Positions 1 through 6,354 of a stretch of 12,913 nucleotides of DNA are shown piece by piece. Position 1 is the first letter of the stretch. Each line of letters opens with the position of its first letter. Below the pieces are notes generated by a model, which saw nothing but the letters and a program-made list of their open reading frames with translations, had not been told where the DNA came from and searched no databases. A program made the position numbers and the translations under genes. The stretch lies in the NCBI GenBank assembly GCA_964423545.1, contig CAYRFV010000158.1, positions 1-12,913 on the forward strand, read 5' to 3'. Origin of the DNA: JALOOE01 sp964423545. GTDB taxonomy: Bacteria; Chloroflexota; Anaerolineae; CG2-30-64-16.

Positions 1-283
1 TCAGGCGCAGACCGAGCAGGATGATGCCGAGTCGCAGGATGCGCTGCAGCGAGAATTTGATGCCCGCTTCGAAGCGCTTACTGAAGCCGATGAACGCACG
101 CACGTGTAGTCCCAGGACGACGGCGATGAAGACTTCGCTGATCGCGCGGCTGATGGGCGGCCACGGAATCAGACCGTGCGTGAAGCGGGCGACGATGGCC
201 ACCGCGATCACCAGGTAGAGACCGGGGATCGCGGGCCGGATTTCCCGGCGGATGCGTCCCCATTCGGCAATGATGGCGTTCAA
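1..283 (-). CDS. YeiH/UPF0324-family membrane transporter (putative sulfite/sulfate exporter), N-terminal part only
   Basis: This is the first 94 codons of an inner-membrane protein that runs off the left edge of the window. The frame is open through base 1 and uses a TTG start at 283-281, with an AAAGGAA ribosome-binding site 9 bases upstream. No in-frame ATG exists, so an ATG-only search misses it. Hydrophobic segments lie at about residues 18-34 and 48-64, and a third begins near 81. The stretch AGIKFS (73-78) followed by RILRLGIILLGLRL (81-94) is the hallmark of the YeiH/UPF0324 family, which databases label putative sulfate exporter. Enterobacterial yeiH has been linked to sulfite tolerance through the regulator YeiE, but transport is not firmly proven. 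It lies 91 bases downstream of the SuyB/UxaA-like gene on the same strand. If that enzyme releases sulfite, an exporter is a logical partner. The family call is good from the motif; the substrate is inferred. Confidence 0.75.
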   Translation of the reverse strand, partial: MNAIIAEWGRIRREIRPAIPGLYLVIAVAIVARFTHGLIPWPPISRAISEVFIAVVLGLHVRAFIGFSKRFEAGIKFSLQRILRLGIILLGLRL

Positions 284-308
284 GCGAACAATTCCTTTGA
301 TAGACAAA

Positions 309-362
309 GACCAAGGACGAACGACGAGCGGTTCTCATGCCGCCGGTCCTTCGTCCCCGGTC
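309..362 (-). repeat. Imperfect inverted repeat in the gap between the UxaA/SuyB-like and YeiH-like genes
   Basis: GACCAAGGACGAA at 309-321 and TTCGTCCCCGGTC at 350-362 are reverse complements at 11 of 13 positions, separated by 28 bases. On the minus-strand transcript this could form a hairpin, and a loosely T-rich stretch (GTCTTTGTCT) follows it. It could therefore act as a weak terminator or a pause site before the transporter gene. The right arm also holds short direct repeats of GGTCC/CCCCGG type, so it may instead be a remnant of a small dispersed repeat. The function is not established. Confidence 0.4.
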
Positions 363-374
363 CCCGGACACTCG

Positions 375-1562
375 CTACGCGCTCTCGTAGAGCTTGGTCA
401 GCACGAATTCGTCATGGCGCAGCGCCTCGGCTGCGGTGTACCGGCCGTTGATCGTGTGCTCCAGCACCTGCATCGCCTTGTCGGCGGCCTGATCGAGGTT
501 GATTTCGATGCGCAGCAGGCCCGTGAGATCTACGTCGATGTGTTCCGTCATGGTGGCTACAGTCAAGGGATTGCCGCATAGCTTGATCACGGGGAGAATG
601 GGGTTGCCGATGACGTTGCCCTGGCCGGTGGGGAAGTAGTGCACCACCGATCCAGCCGCGGCGCACAGGGTGACCATCTCGGCCGCGGCCGACGACGAAT
701 CCATGAAGTGCAGGCCAGGTTTTTGCGGCTCCACGGCCATGTCCAGCACCCCGACGACCTTGCAGCGGCCCATCTTCTGGATGTTGCCCAGCGCCTTCTC
801 CTCGATCGTGGTCAGGCCGCCGCGAATGTTGCCTTCGGTGGGCTGAGAACCGAGCAGATCGACCCCTTTGCTCTTCACTAGATCCTGGTAGTCGTTGAAG
901 AACTTCATGAACGCGGCGCGCACTTCCGGCGTCACGCAGGCGTCCGCGATCACGTCTTCGCCGCCCGTGACTTCGGTCGTCTCGCCGAAGATCAGGGTCG
1001 CGCCGGCCGCCGACAACCGCTCGAACACGCGACCCACCGTTGGATTGGCTGCCAGGCCCGACGTGGTGTCCGATTCGCCGCACTTGGTGCTCATGCAGAG
1101 CTGGTGGATACTGAACGGCTCGCGCGGCAGCTCGGTGGCATACTGGACGAATTCCAGGGCTTTGCGAGCGGCCATTTCGATCGTCTTCAGATCGCCATAT
1201 CGTTCGATCGAAAAGCCAGCGACTGGCTTGCCGGTCTTGGCGATCTCATCGACGATCCGCTGCGTCCATTTCGGCTCGATGCCGATCACGACCGCTGCGG
1301 CGACATTCGGGTTGCGCCCTGTGCCGGCCAGGGTGCGGAAGGTCAGTTCCAGATCCTCACCGAACTGCAGGCGGCCGTACGGATGGGGCAGCGACATCGT
1401 GCCTTTGATCAACGCGGCGACGCCGTTGGCCGCCGCATTCGAGATGTCATCGACAGGCAGGATGATCACGTGATTGCGAATGCCGAACCGACCGTCAGGC
1501 CGGCGATAGCCCGTAAGCTTCATATCTTCGGGTCGGATCGGGGTGTAGTGAGCAGGTGTCAT
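375..1562 (-). CDS. UxaA-family lyase large subunit, SuyB-like ((2R)-sulfolactate sulfo-lyase beta or altronate dehydratase C-terminal type)
   Basis: This 395-residue cytoplasmic enzyme matches the large catalytic part of the altronate/galactarate dehydratase superfamily, which includes sulfolactate sulfo-lyase SuyB. These are iron-dependent lyases acting on 2-hydroxy acids. The family signatures are GRFGIRNH at 24-31, KCGESDTTSG at 160-169 (the conserved Cys-Gly-x-Ser-Asp motif), GNIRGGLTTIEEKALGN at 244-260, and MDSSSAAAEMV at 287-297 followed by FPTGQGNVIGNP. From memory of family alignments, the CGESDTTSG, SSSAAAE and FPTGQGN forms look closer to SuyB than to UxaA, whose equivalent region reads more like MDTPGYDP. 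I chose the ATG at 1562 because it overlaps the stop of the small subunit (ATGA) and has GAGGTGG about 6 bases upstream. A GTG three codons earlier overlaps that ribosome site. It should form a complex with the small SAF subunit encoded just upstream. The superfamily is certain; the substrate is not. Confidence 0.88.
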   Translation of the reverse strand: MTPAHYTPIRPEDMKLTGYRRPDGRFGIRNHVIILPVDDISNAAANGVAALIKGTMSLPHPYGRLQFGEDLELTFRTLAGTGRNPNVAAAVVIGIEPKWTQRIVDEIAKTGKPVAGFSIERYGDLKTIEMAARKALEFVQYATELPREPFSIHQLCMSTKCGESDTTSGLAANPTVGRVFERLSAAGATLIFGETTEVTGGEDVIADACVTPEVRAAFMKFFNDYQDLVKSKGVDLLGSQPTEGNIRGGLTTIEEKALGNIQKMGRCKVVGVLDMAVEPQKPGLHFMDSSSAAAEMVTLCAAAGSVVHYFPTGQGNVIGNPILPVIKLCGNPLTVATMTEHIDVDLTGLLRIEINLDQAADKAMQVLEHTINGRYTAAEALRHDEFVLTKLYESA

Positions 1563-1846
1563 AGCGCCCACCTCAGCGTCTTCAGATTGTGCGTGTGGAC
1601 GTGCGCGCCCTTCACGATAGCTTGGGACGCGCCGCCGATGGGCCGGCCGTATTCGATGACCTTCTTGCCCTGCGCCAGATCGCGCATGGCCACCTTGTGC
1701 CCCAGAGGAACATCGTTCGCCAGCTTGACGGCGCCGACGAGCTCCCCATCCAGGGTCACCGCACCGACTTCTTCGCCAAGCTTCAGATCTCGCACCGCCA
1801 CGCCGACATCGTCGCCTGGCTCGTGCAACAGGATCGCATGTGCCAT
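1559..1846 (-). CDS. UxaA-family lyase small subunit (SAF domain), SuyA-like
   Basis: This 95-residue protein is a single SAF domain, equivalent to the N-terminal domain of fused altronate dehydratase or to the separate SuyA subunit. Diagnostic stretches are DVPLGHKVAMRDLAQGKKV (45-63), IEYGRPIG (64-71) and HVHTHNLKTLRW (82-93). The start at 1846 is preceded by AAGGAG with an 8-base spacer. A longer frame reaching 1930 adds 28 residues that do not look like the family and that cover an intergenic hairpin, so it was rejected. It is translationally coupled by ATGA overlap to the large subunit, which implies equal subunit production. Split small and large subunits occur in sulfolactate sulfo-lyase and in some altronate dehydratases. 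The terminal K-T-x-R-W resembles what I recall of SuyA, but this alone does not settle the substrate. Confidence 0.88.
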   Translation of the reverse strand: MAHAILLHEPGDDVGVAVRDLKLGEEVGAVTLDGELVGAVKLANDVPLGHKVAMRDLAQGKKVIEYGRPIGGASQAIVKGAHVHTHNLKTLRWAL

Positions 1847-1885
1847 GTGCCTTCTCCTTACAGTAGGTTGTAGTTGCTGCCTCTG

Positions 1886-1915
1886 CGGCGGACAGCGGTC
1901 AGCCGTCGTCCGCCG
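1886..1915 (-). promoter_or_regulatory. Strong intergenic hairpin upstream of the SuyA-like gene
   Basis: CGGCGGAC (1886-1893) and GTCCGCCG (1908-1915) are perfect reverse complements. Inside them CGG (1896-1898) pairs with CCG (1903-1905) around a TCAG tetraloop, with one A.C mismatch and one G.T wobble between the two stems. The structure sits 39 bases before the SuyA-like start and 48 bases after the epimerase stop. No T-run follows on either strand, so it is not a classical intrinsic terminator. It could protect the mRNA 3' end, act as a processing site, or be an operator as DNA. The pairing is seen directly; the role is unknown. Confidence 0.5.
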
Positions 1916-1963
1916 AGCATCATCCAGCACCGATCGTTCGACGCCGATTCCGGCCGACTCGTG

Positions 1964-2728
1964 TCATGCGCCCAACGCGCGGCGCAGGTAGTCGCGGCTC
2001 ATTCGTGCGCTGTCGACAGGCGCACGACGGGTCTCGTCCTGCTCCACCACGGCCCAGGGGAACTCCTGACCGGACATAACTCGGATGACGCCCACCAGAT
2101 CGACATCTCCCTCGCCGAGCTCCAGCCACTCCGTCCCGCGGCAGTCTTTCAGGTGGAAGTAGGCGATGCGAGGGAGGAACTCGCTCGCCACGGCCGCGGG
2201 ATCGCCGCCCCCCCGGTGCACCCACGCCACATCCAACAGGAAGGAAACGCAGTCCGGGTCGGTGTGATCACGCAAGAAGCGAAGCTCGCGGCAGGCGTCC
2301 TCGATCTCCCAGAAGTGGTTGTGGTAGGCCAGGCGCAGGCCGTGGTTGCGCGCGAGCGCCCCGATGCGATTCAGGTTCTCCGCCGCGAGCGCCAGTTCCC
2401 CCTCCGACTTGCCCTGCTTCATGGCGCCGCTGAAGCAGAGGTGGGGCGCGCTGGCGGCCGCAGCAAACGCCATTGTCTGCTCCAGCCGGGCCAGCGCATC
2501 CCGCACCGCCTGTGGATTCCAGATCTCGCCGCCCACGTGGATGCCGGCCAGGCCGAGTCCCTGGTCCGCCAGCAGCCGGCGAAACGGAGCCGGCTGCGTG
2601 ATGTCCAGATGCTGTGCGCCGATCTCGATCCCATCGTAGCCGGCCGCTCGCACCTCCGCCAACACCTCCGGCAGTCGCTGCTGGTTCGCCTCTGGCCCCC
2701 AGGGTCGCGTCTGAATACCGATTTTCAT
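1964..2728 (-). CDS. Sugar phosphate isomerase/epimerase-type TIM barrel (xylose isomerase-like, AP_endonuc_2 fold)
   Basis: This 254-residue soluble protein belongs to the metal-dependent TIM-barrel group that includes IolE, IolI, ketose 3-epimerases and xylose isomerase-like enzymes. Visible features are YDGIEIGAQH (31-40), YHNHFWEIED (135-144), LLDVAWVHRGG (164-174), FHLKDC (191-196), GEGDVD (205-210) and VVEQDE (227-232). The likely divalent-metal ligands are E141 or E143, D166, H192 and E229. The ATG at 2728 has GAAGGAA just upstream and begins MKIGIQTRPW, a normal first beta strand. A longer frame to 2893 adds 55 uncharacteristic residues and was rejected. It lies 186 bases after the transaldolase gene and 117 bases before the SuyA-like gene. 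It probably epimerises, isomerises or dehydrates a sugar or keto-sugar acid intermediate; the exact reaction cannot be read from sequence. Confidence 0.87.
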   Translation of the reverse strand: MKIGIQTRPWGPEANQQRLPEVLAEVRAAGYDGIEIGAQHLDITQPAPFRRLLADQGLGLAGIHVGGEIWNPQAVRDALARLEQTMAFAAAASAPHLCFSGAMKQGKSEGELALAAENLNRIGALARNHGLRLAYHNHFWEIEDACRELRFLRDHTDPDCVSFLLDVAWVHRGGGDPAAVASEFLPRIAYFHLKDCRGTEWLELGEGDVDLVGVIRVMSGQEFPWAVVEQDETRRAPVDSARMSRDYLRRALGA

Positions 2729-2882
2729 AGGATTCCTTCGCCCTTCTGTGTCCGCTATTCGCTCAGCCAGCGCACCTGGCCGATCCAATCCACCGCTTGC
2801 GTCGATCAGAGGAGCCGATCGAGGCCGAGGATCAGTCAGGAAGCGGCCACGCAACGACACGACCGAGCAACGACGCATGACG

Positions 2883-2899
2883 AAAAGGGCCATCTGCCC
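2883..2899 (-). terminator. Candidate weak intrinsic terminator after the transaldolase gene
   Basis: On the minus strand GGGC (2899-2896), a 5-base loop AGATG and GCCC (2890-2887) form a 4-bp GC stem followed directly by TTTT (2886-2883), 15 bases after the transaldolase stop codon. The stem is short, extendable only by a G.T wobble, so termination is probably partial. It stands at the head of the 186-base gap that divides the cluster into an upstream transport and isomerase part and a downstream lyase part. Confidence 0.33.
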
Positions 2900-2914
2900 G
2901 TCGTCGGCCGCCCG

Positions 2915-3577
2915 TCACTCGTACTTCGTCTGATCCCAGAAACTGCAAAACCGCTTCAGCCCCTCGTCGGTCCACGGATGCGCAAACGAATCCTTGAAAA
3001 CCGCCAGCGCGGCCGTAACGATGTCGGCGCCCGCCACCGCTGATTCGACGATCTGACGGCCATTACGCACTGCGCTGACTATGATCTCGGTGTCGAAGCC
3101 GAAATTGTCGCGCATCGCCACGATCTCTTCGATGAAGCGAACGGTCTCTTCGCCGCTCGACTCCTTCCAGCCGATGAACGGGGACACGAAGGTCGCGCCC
3201 AGGCGCATCGCCTGAAGCGCCTGCGAACCGGAGAACACCAGCGTCAGATTGACGCGAATCTCCTCCGAGCGGAGCGCGCGCAGGGCGCGAAAGCCTGCTT
3301 CGGTTGCCGGCAGCTTGATGACGAAGTTGGGGCTAATGGCTGCCAGCTTCTTGCCTTCGGCCGTCATGTCGCGCCAATCGGTGAAATGTGGATTCACTTC
3401 GACCGAGACCGGCAAATCGGTCCCCTTGAAGATCGCCGCAATCTCGCGAATGGTCGTCATGAACGGCTTGCCCGCGGTCTGCACATGCCGCGGATTGGTC
3501 GTTACGCCGTCCACGGCGTACATGTCGAGTGCAACCTTGATTTCGTCCGTGATGGCGCTGTCGAGGAAGTATTTCAT
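2915..3577 (-). CDS. Transaldolase/fructose-6-phosphate aldolase-family protein with an altered phosphate site
   Basis: This class I aldolase has 220 residues, the same size as the FSA/TalC group. It begins MKYFLDSAI (strand 1 with Asp6), has VDGVTTNP at 22-29, and carries the Schiff-base lysine K88 in FVIKLPAT (85-92). The phosphate-binding Arg134 of E. coli FSA, in a segment that reads SPFVGR in many relatives, is replaced by Trp137 in SPFIGW (132-137). The second phosphate contact, Ser166 of FSA, appears kept as S168. This suggests a donor or acceptor lacking the usual terminal phosphate, for example a sulfonated sugar. The start at 3577 is chosen for its homologous N terminus; the ribosome site is a weak G-rich run. 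A longer frame to 3814 only overlaps the upstream gene. It lies 40 bases after the Gfo/Idh/MocA gene. The reaction is probably dihydroxyacetone transfer or aldol cleavage; the substrate is inferred. Confidence 0.88.
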   Translation of the reverse strand: MKYFLDSAITDEIKVALDMYAVDGVTTNPRHVQTAGKPFMTTIREIAAIFKGTDLPVSVEVNPHFTDWRDMTAEGKKLAAISPNFVIKLPATEAGFRALRALRSEEIRVNLTLVFSGSQALQAMRLGATFVSPFIGWKESSGEETVRFIEEIVAMRDNFGFDTEIIVSAVRNGRQIVESAVAGADIVTAALAVFKDSFAHPWTDEGLKRFCSFWDQTKYE

Positions 3578-3617
3578 TGTTGGTCCCCCGCGAGGTGAGT
3601 GGGTTGATAGAGCGGGA

Positions 3618-4613
3618 TCAGCGGCCCCGCTCGATGAACAGGTTGACGTCGATCGGCTGGCCGGCGAGCGCCGATTCGTTGGCTGCCAGCGTGAACGCCA
3701 GGCTGCCCAGGGTCTCCCAGACGCCGGAGCGAATGGGGGCCGCGCTGCCCTGGGCCACGGCCGATACGAAGGCTGCGTTGACCGCGTAGTGCAGCGGGCC
3801 CGCGTTGGGAACATCGCGCTGCCCGTCCGGCGTGATCACCGCCAGCCCTTCGGGCGTGATGCGCAGCAGCATCTCGCGTGCGAACACTTTCACGGTGGGC
3901 GGCTCGTACTGGCCGATGGTGGGGAACAGCGCGTACGTCCCCTGCAGCGAGCCGACAGCCCCGCCGACGTGCTTCCACGCTAGCGAAAAGCCGTCCCAAT
4001 TGTGAAACTCCAGATCGCTGAAGGTGTTCAGCGTGTAGGCGGCGTACACCTCGGCGGCAGGGCCCGCGAAGAGCAGACATAGATCGGTCAGGTGCGTCGT
4101 CTGATCGACCACCTGTCCCAGCCCCAGATCCTTGTCGCGCAGCCAGGGAATCGGGGGAATGGTCCACATCCACTGCGCCGCCACCGCAGCCAGCGGCCGA
4201 TCCCCCAGGATCTCCTGCGCCGCCCGCACCGCGTGGGTGTAGCGCCACTGGTAGTCGACGCACGAGAGGATTCCCGCGCGCCGGACAGCGCGCACGATCT
4301 GCCACGCTTCGGCCATCGTCGCAGCCAGCGGCTTCTCTACGAAGAGCGCCAGCTTGCGCTCGGCGACCGCGACCGCGTGCTCGGCGTGGCCGCGGGTCGG
4401 CGTGCAGACGTAGACCGCATCGAGCGTTTCCTTGTCCAGCATCTGCCGGTAGTCCACGTAGGCGCGGCCGCCCGTGCGTCCCGCCAGCGCCTCGGCGCGT
4501 TCGGGGACGATGTCGGCCACGGCCGCGATTTGGGACTCCGGCATGTTCAGCAGATGGCCGGCATGGGTGTTGCCCATGCGGCCCGCGCCGATGATGCCGA
4601 TGCGAACGGTCAT
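3618..4613 (-). CDS. Gfo/Idh/MocA-family NAD(P)-dependent oxidoreductase
   Basis: This 331-residue protein starts with a Rossmann fold: IGIIGAGRMG, with the dinucleotide-binding GxGxxG at 9-14. It has the family EKP motif at 93-95 (FVEKPLA) and a C-terminal substrate domain with CVDYQWRY (118-125) and VVDQTTHLTDL (168-178), where D170 and H174 match the usual catalytic Asp/His pair. Members oxidise or reduce cyclic sugars, inositols or sugar lactones, and some use an oxidation-elimination mechanism to cleave glycosides (GH109, GH188). The ATG at 4613 has GAGAGGAG seven bases upstream and lies 17 bases after the URO-D-like stop, so the genes are probably co-transcribed. An in-frame extension to 4919 overlaps the previous gene and was rejected. 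In this cluster it could oxidise the imported sugar, act on a sugar glycoside, or oxidise a downstream aldehyde. Confidence 0.92.
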   Translation of the reverse strand: MTVRIGIIGAGRMGNTHAGHLLNMPESQIAAVADIVPERAEALAGRTGGRAYVDYRQMLDKETLDAVYVCTPTRGHAEHAVAVAERKLALFVEKPLAATMAEAWQIVRAVRRAGILSCVDYQWRYTHAVRAAQEILGDRPLAAVAAQWMWTIPPIPWLRDKDLGLGQVVDQTTHLTDLCLLFAGPAAEVYAAYTLNTFSDLEFHNWDGFSLAWKHVGGAVGSLQGTYALFPTIGQYEPPTVKVFAREMLLRITPEGLAVITPDGQRDVPNAGPLHYAVNAAFVSAVAQGSAAPIRSGVWETLGSLAFTLAANESALAGQPIDVNLFIERGR

Positions 4614-4630
4614 GGATCGCTCCTCTCGTT

Positions 4631-6280
4631 TCACGCGCGGCCTTCCAGGTCCGTCCAGGCCCGGCCCCACGCGTCGAGCACGCGCAGGTGGAAGCCCCAT
4701 TCGCCTTCGGCCTGGCCGATCTTGCACAGGACACTGTTCCAGCCCTGGCGCAGCCGCACCGGCACGAGGTCTTGGGCGGGCGCGGCGATGCGGTAGACGT
4801 CCTTGCGGATGATCGATTCGCCGTTCAGCCAGGCTTTGAGGCCATCGTCGCTGCCGAAGTCGAACCAGGCCGCGCGTTCCTCCGGCGTGTAGATCTCGCA
4901 GGCAGCGAAGGCGACGCACCAGGGCTCGGCGCTGATCGCTTGTGCCAGGTTGATGTATCCCGATGGTTGGGGACAGCGATAGGGCTCCCAGCGCAGCGGC
5001 CTGCCATCTTTGCCGATGTGGCCGATTCCCGAGCCGGCGTTCTGCTCCGGCGGCAGGACGGCGTGGAACCCTGCGTTACCGGCGTTGTCGAACGGCCCCA
5101 GCAGGCGCCAATCGATGATCTGTCCCGGCCTGGCTCGCACGCCCGGCTCGCGCCACGCCTTTCCGATCAGCTCCAGCTTTTTGCGCCGATAGTAGATGAA
5201 GTGTTCCAGTGGCACGTCGGGCGGCACCAGGTGGTCCGTGTGAGGGATCAGGTCGCCGCGTTCGACCAGCGGCCGCAGTTTTGCCAGCTCGGCATCGATG
5301 GCGGCCGGGCCCGCGATCAGCGCCCGCTTGTCGAAGGCCCCGCGTTGGATGCCTCGCGTGCCGAGCTGCCCGGCGAGCCGCTGCGGGTCGGTGTGCGCCG
5401 CCTCGACCGGGAACATCACGTTGATGCCGCCGTCGAGCCAAAGCGGCGCCAGTTGGTGGATGTTGCCGTCACAGTCGAGCTGGTTGAACTCCGTGCCGAA
5501 CTCCTGTCGCAGGAAGTCGGTGATCCGTTTGTAGCGCGGCGTCATCAGCCGGGCGAAGAGCCTGGTGGAGAGGAGCGAACCGGAGCGGAAGCACATGTCT
5601 TCCCACCAGTCGGCGCGATCGATGCGCAGCCCATGGCCCGCCAGCCGCTCCAGCACGCTCAGCGTCAAGCGCGTGAGATGCTCCATCATCTCCTCGACCA
5701 GCGGCAGGTCGTCGTAGAGCATCAGCGAGAGGTTTTCGACCCCCATCCAGTTGCGGATCCAGCCGTAGAGCGAGCCCGCGGAGAAGATCACGGGATAGTC
5801 GGCCGCGTTGAGCCGCCGAACGAGCGCGTCGAGGTGCGCCGGAACGCGATCCGGATGGGCCGGATCGAGGCGCTCGTCCCGGATCCGCTCCCAGTCGGCG
5901 CGCGTCTGGATGGCGAAACGGATGTAGCGCGGGATGGACGCGCCGAACTCCGGCTTGAGCTGTTCGGAGAGCGCGCCGTCGGCGTCCTGGATCACCCAGC
6001 TCTCCCCGCGTTCCTCGATCACCTGCGGCTCGAAGGCCGGCAGCAGACGGACGTTGGCGCTCAGGCCAGGGCCGTATTCGGCATCATCCGTGCCGAAGTG
6101 ATGTTCCAGGTAGCCGGTCGGGCTGCCCATGCCGACCAGCGAAGGGATCGGCATGCCCTCGTTCGCCCATCGATCGATCGTCTGCACCCAGGCGCGAAAC
6201 TCATAGTCGGGTGCGCGATCGACCGGCTGGCGGCGGAGAGTGCGCAGCAGGCGTTCACGATGGGTCAAGTTTTGGGTCAC
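4631..6280 (-). CDS. URO-D/MtaA-like protein fused to a C-terminal beta-sandwich-like domain
   Basis: The protein has 549 residues. Residues 1 to about 370 resemble uroporphyrinogen decarboxylase-like proteins of the URO-D superfamily: RERLLRTLRRQPVDRAP (8-24), WWEDMCFRSGSLLS (225-238), NQLDCDGNIHQLAPLW (266-281) and LIPHTDHLVPPD (344-355). Some relatives are zinc-dependent methyltransferases (MtaA, CmuC), but no clear His-x-Cys zinc site is seen here. Residues about 388-537 form an extra domain with WRLLGPFDN (391-399), FDFGSDDGLKAWLNGE (473-488) and LRQGWNSVLCKIGQAEGEWGF (510-530), a pattern I associate with jelly-roll-like accessory domains of glycosidases and other secreted proteins. No signal peptide is present. 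The start is a GTG at 6280 with GGAGG five bases upstream; the overlapping ATG at 6282 is followed at once by TGA. The gene follows the LarA-like gene by 74 bases. The function is unknown. Confidence 0.85.
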   Translation of the reverse strand: MTQNLTHRERLLRTLRRQPVDRAPDYEFRAWVQTIDRWANEGMPIPSLVGMGSPTGYLEHHFGTDDAEYGPGLSANVRLLPAFEPQVIEERGESWVIQDADGALSEQLKPEFGASIPRYIRFAIQTRADWERIRDERLDPAHPDRVPAHLDALVRRLNAADYPVIFSAGSLYGWIRNWMGVENLSLMLYDDLPLVEEMMEHLTRLTLSVLERLAGHGLRIDRADWWEDMCFRSGSLLSTRLFARLMTPRYKRITDFLRQEFGTEFNQLDCDGNIHQLAPLWLDGGINVMFPVEAAHTDPQRLAGQLGTRGIQRGAFDKRALIAGPAAIDAELAKLRPLVERGDLIPHTDHLVPPDVPLEHFIYYRRKKLELIGKAWREPGVRARPGQIIDWRLLGPFDNAGNAGFHAVLPPEQNAGSGIGHIGKDGRPLRWEPYRCPQPSGYINLAQAISAEPWCVAFAACEIYTPEERAAWFDFGSDDGLKAWLNGESIIRKDVYRIAAPAQDLVPVRLRQGWNSVLCKIGQAEGEWGFHLRVLDAWGRAWTDLEGRA

Positions 6281-6354
6281 ATGTCCTCCAGATCATCGCC
6301 GGTGGCGGCCGCGCCGGTTGAGCGCCACGACGGCGCCGTGCAGGATGGGATCCG

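Noticed and set aside
1104..1991. A 295-codon plus-strand frame
   Set aside because: It is antisense to the lyase subunits, with no family signature and no sensible start context.
2729..2893. N-terminal extension of the isomerase/epimerase by 55 residues
   Set aside because: The added residues do not resemble the family, and the ATG at 2728 has a good ribosome-binding site and a normal first beta strand.
1874..3043. A 389-codon open frame on the plus strand
   Set aside because: It is antisense to the isomerase/epimerase gene and crosses two intergenic gaps; the translation has no recognisable domain.
3574..4734. A 386-codon minus-strand frame overlapping the Gfo/Idh/MocA gene
   Set aside because: It is an Arg/Gly/Ala-rich shift-frame shadow of the real oxidoreductase, which has clear Rossmann, EKP and Asp/His motifs in its own frame.
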